DNA from: Streptomyces venezuelae | Lineage (GTDB): Bacteria; Actinomycetota; Actinomycetes; Streptomycetales; Streptomycetaceae | Assembly (NCBI RefSeq): GCF_008642275.1 | Contig: NZ_CP029189.1 | Coordinates: 744,001 to 808,000 of the forward strand | Direction of reading: 5' to 3' | Length of the DNA: 64,000 nucleotides | Part shown: piece by piece, positions 50,913-60,386 of the stretch | How positions within the stretch are numbered: the first letter of the stretch is position 1 | How the letters are laid out: every line of letters starts with the position of its first letter | Notes under the pieces: model-generated | The model's input: the letters and a program-made list of their open reading frames with translations, nothing else | Databases searched by the model: none | Told to the model about the DNA's origin: nothing | Position numbers and translations under genes: made by a program

Positions 50913-51968
50913 CTACCGTTCGATGTCGCAGGGGCCCGCCGCGGCGGACACGCAGGTCTGGATGAGGACGTTCGGCCCGGCTTCGGTGATCGCGCCGGTG
51001 CGCAGGTCGCGGACGGCGCCCGCCTTGAGCGGTGTGACGCAGCCGAAGCAGATGCCCATGCGGCACCCGGACGGCATGAGCACGCCGGCCTCCTCGCCGA
51101 CGTCCAGCAGCGGCGTGGCGCCGTCCGCGTCGACGGTCTTGCCGGTGGCGGCGAACGTGACCTCGCCACCGTCGCCGGTGACGACGACGGCGGGGCGGAA
51201 GCGTTCGGTGTGCAGGCGCTCCGGGACGCCGTGCTCGGCCCAGTGGTCCTCGGCGGCGTCGAGCAGGCCGGCGGGTCCGCACGCCCAGGTCTCGCGCTCG
51301 GCCCAGTCGGGGACGAGCTCGCCCAGACGGGCGATGTCGAGCATGCCGTCCGTGTCGGTGTGCAGCTCGGTCAGACGCAGCTTCTTGTCCGCGACCAGGG
51401 CATGCAGCTCGTCGCGGAAGATCACGTCGTGCGGCCGCGGTGCGGAGTGGACCATGACGACGTCGTCGAACTCGGTGTCGCGCAGCATGCCCATGACCGG
51501 CGTGATGCCGCTGCCGGCCGTCAGGTAGAGCACCTTGGCCGGCCTGGCCTCCGGCAGAACGAAGTCACCGGTCGCCTGGTCGAGCTGGATCAGCGTGCCC
51601 GGTTGCGCCTTGCGGACCAGGTGGTTGCTGACCTTGCCGTCCGGGATGGCCTTCACGGTGATCGTGATCCGGCCGTCCCTGCGGTCGGTCGGCGAGGTGA
51701 CCGAGTAGGCACGCCACAGGCGCACCCCGTCGACGTCGACCCCGATCCGCACGTACTGACCGGCCGTGTGGCCGCGCCAGCCCCGTCCGGGCCTGATCAC
51801 GATGGTCGCGGCGTCACCCGTCTCGGGGTGCACGGCCTCGATGCGCCCCCGCAGGTCGCCACCCGCACGCAGCGGGCTGACCAGGTCGAGGTAGTCCGAC
51901 GGCAGCAGCGGCGTCGTGACCATCTCCAGCAGTTTCCACGCCCTACTGCGGAGGGCCGTACTCGTCAT
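50913..51968 (-). CDS. Ferredoxin reductase with C-terminal 2Fe-2S domain
   Basis: A 351-residue electron-transfer protein: FAD domain with LWRAYSVTSPTD (RxYS), NAD(P)H domain with YLTAGSGITPVMGMLRDTEF and ETWACGPAGLLDAAEDHW, and a plant-type ferredoxin domain with CRMGICFGCVTPL and a distal Cys in IQTCVSA. It passes electrons from NADPH to the desaturase encoded next. Both are divergent from the PucR-type regulator. Confidence 0.93.
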   Translation of the reverse strand: MTSTALRSRAWKLLEMVTTPLLPSDYLDLVSPLRAGGDLRGRIEAVHPETGDAATIVIRPGRGWRGHTAGQYVRIGVDVDGVRLWRAYSVTSPTDRRDGRITITVKAIPDGKVSNHLVRKAQPGTLIQLDQATGDFVLPEARPAKVLYLTAGSGITPVMGMLRDTEFDDVVMVHSAPRPHDVIFRDELHALVADKKLRLTELHTDTDGMLDIARLGELVPDWAERETWACGPAGLLDAAEDHWAEHGVPERLHTERFRPAVVVTGDGGEVTFAATGKTVDADGATPLLDVGEEAGVLMPSGCRMGICFGCVTPLKAGAVRDLRTGAITEAGPNVLIQTCVSAAAGPCDIER

Positions 51969-52055
51969 GACCCCAGCTTGATGCGCTTCAGGGGGTAAAG
52001 TCCTGTCCGCAGGACGTGAATCTGATCGGCTGAATTGTGCGCAGGGAACAAAAAC

Positions 52056-53195
52056 GTGAGTCATGCAGTCCGGAGGGCCAGCGAACTGGTCCTGGATGAG
52101 ACGACGGTCACCGCGCTTCGGGCCGCGTTGCGGACCACCGCCGACGAAGTCGTCCAGGCGATCATCGACGAGGTCCCGCCCTACGCCAACGCCCTGTCGG
52201 GCCGCATGGGCGCCACCATCCGCCGGGCCGTCCGCACCGCCCTGGGCCTCTACCTCGACCTCGCGAGCGGGAAGACCACGGGCGGCGACGCCGGCGAGGC
52301 GGCCTACGAGCTGGGCCGCGGCGAGGTCCGCGACGGCCGTTCGATGGACGCCCTGCTCAGCGCCTACCGGGTCGGCGCCCGCGTGGCCTGGCGAGGCCTG
52401 GCCGCAGGTGCCGTACCCGCAGGTCTGCCCGCCGCCCAGGTCGCCAAGTTCGCCGAGCTGACCTTCGCCTACATCGACGAGCTGTCCGCCGCGAGCGCCG
52501 CGGGCCACGCCGACGAACTGGCCGCGCGGGGCCGGGCCCACGAGCGCCACCTGGAACAGCTGGCCCGCGACCTCGTCTCCGGCGCGAGCCCGGACGTGCT
52601 CGTTGCCGCTGCCGGGCGGGCCGGGTGGCAGCCGCCGGTCTCCCTGACCGCGGTCCTGCTGCCCGCGGCCCAGGCCCGGCCGGCCTACCGCACGCTCGAC
52701 CCGGGCACCCTCGTCCTCGACGACCTGCCGGACGCCTCCGGCGTGCTGCTCGTCCCCGACGCCGACCGGGCACATCTCCTGAGGCGGCTGCCCGAGCGCA
52801 CCGCCGTGGTCGGCCCGGCCCGGCCGTGGACGCGTGCGTCCGCCTCGTACGCACGCGCCGTACGCGCGCGCTCCCTCTCCTGCGACATCCGCGACACCGA
52901 GGACCACCTGCCCGAGCTGGTGCTCAGCGCCGACGCGGACGCGTTCGCCGACCTGCGCGCCCGAGCCCTCGCACCGCTCCGGACCTTGCAGGCCGCGAGC
53001 GCGCGGCGGCTGGAGGAGACCTTGCGGGCGTGGCTGCTGCACCAGGGCAGGCGGGACGAGGTGGCGGCGGCGCTGTTCGTCCACCCGCAGACCGTCCGGT
53101 ACCGGATGTCGCAGCTGCGGGAGCTGTTTCCGGACCTCGGATCACCGCACCGGGTCCTCGAACTGACGCTGGCGGTCGGTCTCCGGGCGGGCTGA
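52056..53195 (+). CDS. PucR/CdaR-type regulator of the desaturase operon
   Basis: A 379-residue regulator: an N-terminal helical sensor region (ETTVTALRAALRTTADEVVQ, GRSMDALLSAYRVGARVAWR) and a C-terminal PucR helix-turn-helix (LEETLRAWLLHQGRRDEVAA, FVHPQTVRYRMSQLRELF). AGGGA lies before GTG 52056. Its divergent position opposite the reductase-desaturase operon suggests it controls membrane-lipid desaturation; the signal is unknown. The gap 53196-53556 after it shows no gene. Confidence 0.88.
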   Translation: MSHAVRRASELVLDETTVTALRAALRTTADEVVQAIIDEVPPYANALSGRMGATIRRAVRTALGLYLDLASGKTTGGDAGEAAYELGRGEVRDGRSMDALLSAYRVGARVAWRGLAAGAVPAGLPAAQVAKFAELTFAYIDELSAASAAGHADELAARGRAHERHLEQLARDLVSGASPDVLVAAAGRAGWQPPVSLTAVLLPAAQARPAYRTLDPGTLVLDDLPDASGVLLVPDADRAHLLRRLPERTAVVGPARPWTRASASYARAVRARSLSCDIRDTEDHLPELVLSADADAFADLRARALAPLRTLQAASARRLEETLRAWLLHQGRRDEVAAALFVHPQTVRYRMSQLRELFPDLGSPHRVLELTLAVGLRAG

Positions 53196-53556
53196 CCTGT
53201 TCTTCGCCCGTCCGCGGCCATGCCCTCGAACGGGCCGGGAATCGTGCCTCGCCCTCGGTGCGAGCCGCGTTCGATCGTGAGGCGCAAACCGCACGGGCGT
53301 CGCCCTTGCGATCGCCCGGGGCTGGCCGTCCGGCCCGGACGAGCACGTCGGCTCACGGCCCCCGAGATCGCCGCTCCCCGGGCTGATCGTGCGCACCCTC
53401 CGTCGCGCAACCGCGTGCACGCGGAACTGCGAACGCACCTTCCTGTCCAGCATGCACACGTATCGCCTGGTGGAGGCGGCGGAGCGCCCTGCTCAGTGCC
53501 CCGGACTCGTGTGGACACGCTTCCAGAGACGCCGCCCCTCCGGTCCCGTAGGCGCG

Positions 53557-55056
53557 TCAGGTGGGAGTGTGGGCGGTTTCGTGCGTCGTGGTGCCGTCCT
53601 CGTCCTGGGGCTGCGCCGCATCGGGCTGTGGCGGAGCCGGCGGGGTGCGGATCAGCAGTGCGACCAGTACGGCCAGGACGCCGAGCCCGGCGCCGATGCC
53701 GAATCCCCACCGGATGCCCGTGGCGAGGGCGCCGGTGGCGTCCGCGCCCTCGGCTGCCGCCGTGGCGGCGTGTCCCGACATGACGCTGATGACCAGGGCC
53801 GTGCCGGCGGCGGCCGCGACCTGCTGGAGCGAGCCCAGGATGGCGGAGCCGTGGGGGTAGAGGTGCGGCGGCAGTACGGACAGACCGGAGGTGAAGACGG
53901 GGGTGAAGACGAACGCCATGCCCGCGCTCAGGGCGACGTGCAGGGCGAGCACCAGCCACGGCGAGGTCTGTTCCCCGGTGAGGGCGAACAGCCCGAGGCA
54001 CAGCGCCGTGAGTGCGGCTCCCGGTACGACCAGGCGTGGTGCGCCGAGTCGGTCGTAGAGCTTGCCGACCTGCGGTCCGAGCAGGCCCATGGTCAGGCCT
54101 CCGGGGATGAGGAGCAGCCCGGTCTGCAGTGAGGTCAGGCCGCACACCTCCTGCAGGTAGATCGGCAGCAGGATGAACGCACCCATGAGGGCCATGAACG
54201 ACAGGCACATCAGGCCCAGCGCCACGGAGAAGTGCCGGAAGGTCAGGGCACGCAGGTCCAGCAGCGGGGTGGAGGAGCGCTGCAGGGCCAGCTGTCGCCA
54301 TACGAAGAGTCCTACGAGCACGGCGCCGGCCACCGTGGTGGCCTCCGGGGGCACGGCGGCCTGGGCGGCGTTCTCGGCACCGAGCCCGCTCAGGCCGTAG
54401 ACCAGGGCGCCGAAGCCCGCCGCGGCCAGGGGGACGGACATCCAGTCGATCGGGGCGGCCTGCGGCTCGCCGATGTTGATCAGGTTGCGCCGGCCGAACA
54501 CGGCCATGGCTCCGGCGATGGGAAGCACGGCCAGGAACAGCAGGCGCCACGACCCCAGCTGCAGCAGCACGCCGGAGACCGCGGGGCCGAGGGCGGGTGC
54601 GACGGAGATGACGAGGGTGATGTTGCCCATGACGCGGCCGCGGTCGTGCGGGGGCACGAGGGTCATCAGCGTCGTCATGAGCAGCGGCATCATGACGGCG
54701 GTGCCGCCGGCCTGGATGACGCGGGCGCCCAGCAGTACGGGGAAGGCGGGCGCGGCCGCGGCCAGGGCCGTGCCGGCGAGGAACAGTGCCATGGCGAGGC
54801 CGAAGGCGGTTCGGGTCGTGACCCGCTGCAGGAACCACCCCGTCACCGGGATGACGACCGCCATGGTGAGCATGAATGCCGTGGACAGCCACCCTGCGGC
54901 GGCTGCGGTGACCTCGAATTCGCGCATGAGCCGCGGAATCGCATTGACCATGATCGTCTCGTTGAGGAGGACGACGAACGTGGACAGCACGAGGATCCGC
55001 AGCACGGCGGTGACGCGGGCGGCCGGGAGGGTGGGGGTTTCGTGTGGTGCGGACAT
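53557..55056 (-). CDS. DHA2-family MFS multidrug exporter
   Basis: A 499-residue EmrB/QacA-like drug:proton antiporter with fourteen predicted helices. Motifs: STFVVLLNETIMVNAIPRLM in helix 1, the GWFLQRVTTR loop 2-3, RVIQAGGTAVMMPLLMTTLM in helix 4, and VISVAPALGPAVSGVLLQLG (motif C of antiporters) in helix 5. GGAAGG precedes ATG 55056; ATG 55071 is an alternative. The C-terminus is a short acidic tail. Substrate unknown. Confidence 0.9.
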   Translation of the reverse strand: MSAPHETPTLPAARVTAVLRILVLSTFVVLLNETIMVNAIPRLMREFEVTAAAAGWLSTAFMLTMAVVIPVTGWFLQRVTTRTAFGLAMALFLAGTALAAAAPAFPVLLGARVIQAGGTAVMMPLLMTTLMTLVPPHDRGRVMGNITLVISVAPALGPAVSGVLLQLGSWRLLFLAVLPIAGAMAVFGRRNLINIGEPQAAPIDWMSVPLAAAGFGALVYGLSGLGAENAAQAAVPPEATTVAGAVLVGLFVWRQLALQRSSTPLLDLRALTFRHFSVALGLMCLSFMALMGAFILLPIYLQEVCGLTSLQTGLLLIPGGLTMGLLGPQVGKLYDRLGAPRLVVPGAALTALCLGLFALTGEQTSPWLVLALHVALSAGMAFVFTPVFTSGLSVLPPHLYPHGSAILGSLQQVAAAAGTALVISVMSGHAATAAAEGADATGALATGIRWGFGIGAGLGVLAVLVALLIRTPPAPPQPDAAQPQDEDGTTTHETAHTPT

Positions 55057-55262
55057 GGTGCCTTCCGTCATGTGAGGTCTTCCGCGCGTGGCGGTCACAC
55101 TGACAGACTGCGGCGCCGGGAAGAACTCATCGGTCTTCTCCGATCCTGCTGGTGCCGCCGCCCGAGCTCAAGTCATTTCACCGACCCGGAACGGCCAGGA
55201 CCCGCCTTGCGGTGCGGGCCGGAACCTGGTTCCCCGCCGGGGGAACCAGGCTCGTCCGTCGT

Positions 55263-56633
55263 TCAGTCGCAGCAGTCGCAGCAGCACTTGCACGGATTGC
55301 AGCAGCCACCGCCGCCGCCGCAGCCGTCACCCGAGCCGCCTCCGGAACCACCGGAGCCTCCGGACCCATGGCCGCCACCCGAACCGCCGGAGGAGCCGCC
55401 CGAGGGGCCGCCGCCCTGGCCGCCGAACCAGCCGTCACCGCCGGAACCGTCCCGGTTCGAGCCGCCGCCCCGGTTGCCGTCGCCGAACTGCCAGGACTCT
55501 CCGTCGTCCTGGCCGGAGTCGTCGTTGCAGCGGCAGCATCTGGTGCACAGCCTGCAGGTGCCGCACAACCGGCGCCACTCGCGACACCGCGGGCACTCCC
55601 CGTCCGGCGACCGGCCCGCCGACATCATCCCGCCCTCAGGGGCGGCGCCCGCGAGCTGGCCTGCGCCACAGGCCGCGCCCGTCCCGGTCCCGGAGGGCGT
55701 TTCCGTCTCCGTCCGGCGTCCCAGCCAGGGCACAATGCGCAGGCCGGGCACCTGGCGGCGGTGCTGATGGTGCCGGTGACGCGGGTCGAAGACCCGATCG
55801 ACGGCACGCTCCAACTCGCCGCCCAGCAGCGCCTGCACCAGCCGGCCGTCGACGAACACGGCGTCGGACAGGGCGAGTCGGATGCCGTGGACGGCGTCGT
55901 CGCAGAGCCGGCGCACCTCGGCGCGGTCCGCGCCCGTCACGGCGATCGGATTCCACGCGCCGGACGCCTGGTCCGCGTCCAGGTCCTCCACCGCGTCCAG
56001 CAGATGTGCCAGCCGGCCGAACAGACGGCCGGCTTCCGCCAGCGGTTCGGCGTTGTCCGGGCGGTCCGTGAGCACTGCCGTGTACGAGAAGGCGGCCGCG
56101 GTCGCCGTCTCCGAGGGCTCCGTGACCGTCAGCAGCGAGCCACCGGGGCCGGTCGACCGCTCGATGTCCGGCTGGCGCTCGACCGCCGCCAGCAGCAGCG
56201 CGGTGTCGAAGCCGAGTCGTTCGCCGCCTGCGACGCCCGCACGGTCCCAGTTGCGGGCGATCCTGCGGGCCGCCACCGCCACCGGGCGGCGCCCCACCAG
56301 GCCGTCGCCATCGGCCGCATGGTCACGCATCTTCGCCGCGGCGAGCACCAGCGACACGGTCGCCGCCAGCCGCGCACCCTCACCCTGCGCCACGTCCGCC
56401 GAGCGCATACCGCGCAGCGGGCACGGTCCGGCACCCCGCCGCCAGTCCCCGGTGCGCTCCGACTGCGCTTCGGTCAACACCGAGACGATCAGGCCGTCGT
56501 AGTTGGTGGCCACCCTCGCGAACTGCCCGTACTCGCTGCGCAGAGCGAGGCACAGACCGCACAGATGCGCCATCCACTCGGTGCGCAAGCCCTCGCCCAG
56601 GCGATGACGGCATGGTCTGATGATTCCGAACAC
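55263..56633 (-). CDS. DUF5685 protein with Gly-rich, Cys-rich tail
   Basis: A 456-residue protein. Residues 1-290 are the DUF5685 domain common in Streptomyces (FGIIRPCRHRLGEGLRTEWM, HLCGLCLALRSEYGQFARVA, YDGLIVSVLTEAQ), with conserved Cys. After a Pro/Thr linker come CPRCREWRRLCGTCRLCTRC (five Cys), about 70 residues of Gly/Ser repeats, and a terminal GGCCNPCKCCCDCCD. The tail looks like a metal-binding or cross-linking module. GTG 56633 has GGGGGAG before it. Function unknown. Confidence 0.85.
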   Translation of the reverse strand: MFGIIRPCRHRLGEGLRTEWMAHLCGLCLALRSEYGQFARVATNYDGLIVSVLTEAQSERTGDWRRGAGPCPLRGMRSADVAQGEGARLAATVSLVLAAAKMRDHAADGDGLVGRRPVAVAARRIARNWDRAGVAGGERLGFDTALLLAAVERQPDIERSTGPGGSLLTVTEPSETATAAAFSYTAVLTDRPDNAEPLAEAGRLFGRLAHLLDAVEDLDADQASGAWNPIAVTGADRAEVRRLCDDAVHGIRLALSDAVFVDGRLVQALLGGELERAVDRVFDPRHRHHQHRRQVPGLRIVPWLGRRTETETPSGTGTGAACGAGQLAGAAPEGGMMSAGRSPDGECPRCREWRRLCGTCRLCTRCCRCNDDSGQDDGESWQFGDGNRGGGSNRDGSGGDGWFGGQGGGPSGGSSGGSGGGHGSGGSGGSGGGSGDGCGGGGGCCNPCKCCCDCCD

Positions 56634-56838
56634 CGAAGTTCTCCCCCGTAGGAACAGCTGCCCGGACGCATCCGGTCGGACGGCCCGTGCGCACGAGACT
56701 GCACGTGAGGCACGGCCGCGCATGACGTCGACGGCATGTGACATCAACGCCGCCCGACATCCTAGATGGTCCTTTCCGAGGGGTGTCCGCGGTGGCTCGT
56801 GCGACAACGGCCGAGGTCAGCGAGTGTGCGACGGACGG

Positions 56839-57951
56839 TCAGGCGCGGGCGGCCGGGATGCCGGGCCGCTGGATGTCCTCCGGGTGGGCCGTGTGCCGCA
56901 CGGCCTCCTCGTAGGTGATGGCGCCTGCCGCGAGGAGGGCGTTGATGCCGGCCTCCAGCGTGTGCATGCCGTCCCGGTGGCCGGTCGAGATCATGTTGCG
57001 GAGCTGGCGGGTCTTGCCCTCGCGGATCAGGTTGCGGATCGCCGCCGTGCCCACCAGTACTTCGAAGGCGGCGACCCGGCCGCCGCCGGTCCGGGGGATG
57101 AGCGTCTGGTTGAGAATGCCGACCAGGGTGTGCGCCAGTTGCAGCCGGATCTGTGGCTGTTGCTCGGCCGGGAACACGTCGACGATGCGGTCCAGGGTCT
57201 GCGACGTGTCGTTGGTGTGGAGGGTGGCGAAGACCAGGTGCCCGGTCTCGGCGATCGTCAGGGCCGCGGAGATGCTCTCCGGGTCGCGCATCTCGCCGAG
57301 GAGCAGGACGTCGGGATCCTCACGCAGGGCCGAGCGCAGTGCGGCGGGGAAGGAGTCGGTGTCGGTGCCGACCTCGCGCTGGCTGACCGCCGAGCGTTTG
57401 TGCTGGTGCAGGTACTCGATCGGGTCCTCGATGGTGAGGATGTGCGCCGGCCGGTGCGTGTTGACGTGGTCGAGGAGCGCCGCCAGGCTGGTCGACTTCC
57501 CCGATCCGGTCGGGCCCGTGACCAGTACGAACCCGCGTGGCATGCCCGCCCACCCGATGACGACCGGGGGGAGCCCGAGCTGCTCGGCCGACGGCACGTC
57601 GAACGGGATGATCCGCAGCGCCAGCGCCGACGCGCCGCGCTGCACGAAGGCGTTCCCGCGCAAGCGGGCCTTCTCCCCCCAGGTGAACGCGAAGTCGACC
57701 TGCTTCTCGGCGCGGAACCGTTCCGTGAGGTCCTTGCCCAGCACGCCGGTCACCAGGCGGTCGGCCTCCGGCTCGGTCAGCGCGCTCCCTTCGACCGGTC
57801 GCAGGGCGCCGTCCACGCGGAGGAAGGGCGCCGATCCGGCGGTGAGCAGCAGATCGCTGCCGCCGCGTTTCCACAGCTCACCGAGCAGGTGATCGATGAT
57901 CGCGGGACTCGGCCCGGACTTGGTGCCCTCCGGGGTGGCGTGCTCGCTCAA
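56839..57951 (-). CDS. pilT: PilT-like type IV pilus ATPase
   Basis: A 370-residue hexameric ATPase: DLLLTAGSAPFLRVDGALRP at the N-terminus, Walker A TGPTGSGKSTSLAALLDHVN near residue 145, Asp box ILTIEDPIEYLHQHKRSAVS, Walker B DVLLLGEMRDPESISAAL, His box ATLHTNDTSQTLDRIVDVFP and a C-terminal AIRNLIREGKTRQLRNMIST. It has the full set of PilT retraction-motor motifs. TTG 57951, after GGAAGG, overlaps the stop of the gene before it. No pilB or prepilin peptidase is visible in the window. Confidence 0.92.
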   Translation of the reverse strand: MSEHATPEGTKSGPSPAIIDHLLGELWKRGGSDLLLTAGSAPFLRVDGALRPVEGSALTEPEADRLVTGVLGKDLTERFRAEKQVDFAFTWGEKARLRGNAFVQRGASALALRIIPFDVPSAEQLGLPPVVIGWAGMPRGFVLVTGPTGSGKSTSLAALLDHVNTHRPAHILTIEDPIEYLHQHKRSAVSQREVGTDTDSFPAALRSALREDPDVLLLGEMRDPESISAALTIAETGHLVFATLHTNDTSQTLDRIVDVFPAEQQPQIRLQLAHTLVGILNQTLIPRTGGGRVAAFEVLVGTAAIRNLIREGKTRQLRNMISTGHRDGMHTLEAGINALLAAGAITYEEAVRHTAHPEDIQRPGIPAARA

Positions 57952-58766
57952 GGCAGGACCTTCCACTGTTTGACGGTGTCGGCGTGGCCGTCGAAGGACA
58001 CGGCGGCCTGGACGAGCGGGCCGGCCAGCAGGGCGATCCGGGTGCCGCCGAGGTGTTCGGTCGCGCCGCCGCTCCCGGCGGTGACGGTGTACGTCACGGT
58101 CAGCCCGGCCAGCTGGGAGGCCTGGGTCAGGCCGCACGGTTCCAGGTCGGCCTGGTCGGTGACCGGGCCGCTGGAGCCGAGACGGACGGGCAGGCCGAGG
58201 GAGTTGGCGCCGGTGCAGGTGCTGCCGGGGAAGTCGACCGACATCCTCGCCGACGCCACGTCGCCGTCCTCGTGGTGCGCCACCTGCAGCACGACGTGGT
58301 CGAGCGGTGCGGTCGTTGCCGGTGCCGGCTGGGCGTAGCCCCCGAACGTGAGGGAGGCCTGGCCTCCGCCGGGGATGGTGGCGTCCGTGACGTCGGCGGG
58401 CGCGCCGGGAGCGGGCGGTGTGAACCGGGTGACCGCGGTGGCCGACGCCGGTTTCGCGATCACGGCCGGGTAGGTCGTGAACAGCACCGGCTCCGGTGGG
58501 ATTCCGATCACCGGACGGAGGTATCCGCTGGTGGGGCCGATGCCGAGAGCGATGGTCCGGGCGATGATGCCGCGGGTGACCACCTGCGAGCTGACCTGGC
58601 TCATCGACAGGTCGACGGCAGCGGTCGGCGCGTAGACGGTGCCGTTGACCACCAGGCGGCTGTGAGCGGTGGCCGTGTCGGCGTCGTCGGTCGACTTCAG
58701 CACCGGGCAGCGGTCGCCCTCGGTGAGGCAGCCGGACAGGGCCCTGATGGACGGGGCTCGGAACAC
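57948..58766 (-). CDS. Pilus-associated hypothetical protein, possibly N-truncated
   Basis: About 272 residues from a GTG at 58766: SGCLTEGDRCPVLKSTDDAD, RLVVNGTVYAPTAAVDLSMS, VTRGIIARTIALGIGPTSGY, then a Thr/Pro/Ala-rich second half with beta-strand patterns. The stop overlaps the PilT-like start (TTGA), so both are one operon. No signal peptide or membrane helix is seen. The likely N-terminus would overlap the divergent lipoprotein gene, so the front end may have been lost. Family not recognised. Confidence 0.5.
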   Translation of the reverse strand: MFRAPSIRALSGCLTEGDRCPVLKSTDDADTATAHSRLVVNGTVYAPTAAVDLSMSQVSSQVVTRGIIARTIALGIGPTSGYLRPVIGIPPEPVLFTTYPAVIAKPASATAVTRFTPPAPGAPADVTDATIPGGGQASLTFGGYAQPAPATTAPLDHVVLQVAHHEDGDVASARMSVDFPGSTCTGANSLGLPVRLGSSGPVTDQADLEPCGLTQASQLAGLTVTYTVTAGSGGATEHLGGTRIALLAGPLVQAAVSFDGHADTVKQWKVLP

Positions 58767-59091
58767 CTCCCTCGCGGTGGCCGGTGTGATCACGGCGATC
58801 GCGCTGACCGCCTGCTCCGGTGACCCCGCACCCCCGGAGCACCGGTTCGACGTCGCTCCGTACGTGAACCAGGGACACGTGGTCGACTGCGGAGCGTTCA
58901 AGGCCCAGGCGGACGCGCAGGCGGTGCTGCGGGCGGACGCACTCGACCCCAACGGACTCGACCGGGACGGCGACGGCATCGCGTGCCCGGACCTCCCCGG
59001 GCCCACGGACAGGAAGCCGGTCCACCGCGACTTCATGACCGACGTGGACGGCGCGCCGATCATCGAGCCGGTCAAGCCGCCGTCCACGTAG
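58747..59091 (+). CDS. Excalibur-domain lipoprotein
   Basis: A 114-residue lipoprotein: signal with lipobox ITAIALTACSG, Cys at about residue 22. The C-terminal excalibur calcium-binding motif reads CGAFKAQADAQAVLRADALD then DRDGDGIACPDLPG, with the DxDxDGxxC loop. Membrane-anchored, facing outward. It overlaps the start of the divergent pilus-associated gene by about 20 bases, which is unusual. Confidence 0.8.
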   Translation: MDGARNTSLAVAGVITAIALTACSGDPAPPEHRFDVAPYVNQGHVVDCGAFKAQADAQAVLRADALDPNGLDRDGDGIACPDLPGPTDRKPVHRDFMTDVDGAPIIEPVKPPST

Positions 59092-59197
59092 CGCCGGCGT
59101 TCTCGGTAGCGTGACCATTTGTGATCATCTGCTGCCCGCGAACCGGGTGCCCGGATGGTCCGTGCCGGGAATTGCGACGGAGAGTGACGAGGCTGCG

Positions 59198-59605
59198 ATG
59201 AGCGAACTGACGAGGCCCGAGGTCGACGTTCCGAAGGGTGACGCTCCCACCGAGCTGACCATCCGGGACCTGGTCGTCGGGGACGGGGCCGAAGTGAAGC
59301 CGGGGATGGTGGTCAAAGTCCACTATGTCGGGGTCACCTTCGAGTCCGGGAAGGAGTTCGACGCCTCCTGGGACCGGGGCGAGCCGTTCAAGTTCGCCCT
59401 CGGCAGTGGCAGGGTCATCAAGGGCTGGGACCGGGGGGTGAAGGGGATGAGGGTCGGCGGTCGACGCGAGATCGTCGTTCCCCCGCGTCTCGGCTACGGC
59501 AACCAGTCGCCCTCGCCGTTGATCCCGGCGGGCTCGACCCTGGTCTTCGTGGTGGACCTGGTGGACTCGTACTCCGCCACCGGCGGGTGGAGCAGCGCCA
59601 AGTGA
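59198..59605 (+). CDS. FKBP-type peptidyl-prolyl cis-trans isomerase
   Basis: A 135-residue single-domain FKBP: VVKVHYVGVTFESGKEFDAS, WDRGEPFKFALGSGRVIKGW, DRGVKGMRVGGRREIVVPPR, LGYGNQSPSPLIPAGSTLVF. Active-site residues (Y of HYVG, F, W of KGWD, Y of LGYG, and the final VFVVDL) are kept. No signal peptide, so cytosolic. GAGG lies before ATG 59198. Confidence 0.94.
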   Translation: MSELTRPEVDVPKGDAPTELTIRDLVVGDGAEVKPGMVVKVHYVGVTFESGKEFDASWDRGEPFKFALGSGRVIKGWDRGVKGMRVGGRREIVVPPRLGYGNQSPSPLIPAGSTLVFVVDLVDSYSATGGWSSAK

Positions 59606-59858
59606 CCCCGGCCGTGCCGAACCGCCGGGCCCGCCCTCGCCGAACGGGGCGGCTCCACGGCCGCCTCGCCGTGGGCGGGGTGAAGGCCGTCTGATCCTCC
59701 TACGCCGGCCCACTCGCCGAAGGGCGCGGTGCCTGCCGCTGGCGGCACGCGGGCGAGCCGGCCGCAGGCCGCGCTCGTCCCCGCCAGGCGGCCGCATGCA
59801 CAGGGGACTTCACGGCCCCGGCCGCGCCTGCCCCGCGCAGGGCGCCTACGATGCCGGT

Positions 59859-60308
59859 ATGGATCAGCAGGGGGCTCGCGCGATGACGCCCCTCGTGCTG
59901 CGCTCCTACCTCCTGCTGGTCCTGGCCGTGCTGGTGGGCCTCGTGGCCATGCACGGCCTGGGGCCGGGCGGAATCGTCGCGGCTTCCGCCGCCGCACCCG
60001 GGTGCACGGGCACCCACGGGACGGCCGGCGCGCACGGTGAGCCTGCCGTCGGCGAGCACGCGACGCGGCACGCCCCCGCCGTGCGGGCCGACGAGCCGGC
60101 CGACGACGGGAGTGGCGGGCACAGCCAGCACGCGGATGCGACCTGTGCCGCCGCGGGTACGGCGGGCGCCCCGGTCCTGCCCGCTCCGGCCGCCGCCCCC
60201 AGTGGCGTCGCGGCCGTGCCGGTCCTCGGCCCCGGGACCGGCACGAACGGTGCGGCCGGCGGTCGCGCGCCGCCGTCACTGAGCGAATTGCAGCTCCTGC
60301 GCATATAG
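59859..60308 (+). CDS. DUF6153 family protein
   Basis: A 149-residue protein with one N-terminal membrane helix or signal (YLLLVLAVLVGLVAMHGLGP), then an Ala/Pro/His-rich outer part with conserved CTGTHG, HSQHADATCAAAG, and the terminal SELQLLRI typical of DUF6153. It lies 78 bases before the DUF305 gene in the same direction, the usual pairing in Streptomyces; both are His-rich and may handle copper. Confidence 0.82.
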   Translation: MDQQGARAMTPLVLRSYLLLVLAVLVGLVAMHGLGPGGIVAASAAAPGCTGTHGTAGAHGEPAVGEHATRHAPAVRADEPADDGSGGHSQHADATCAAAGTAGAPVLPAPAAAPSGVAAVPVLGPGTGTNGAAGGRAPPSLSELQLLRI

Positions 60309-60386
60309 GGCGGTCCGAGCACTCGGACCCGTCCCTCTTTCCGGCGCGCCCCGACACGCGCGTGCCCTCACCGCAGGAGCAGCACC

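Noticed and set aside
52685..54892. Long minus-strand frame over the PucR and DHA2 genes
   Set aside because: Composition is His/Arg/Pro-rich with no family match; the frame crosses two well-supported genes.
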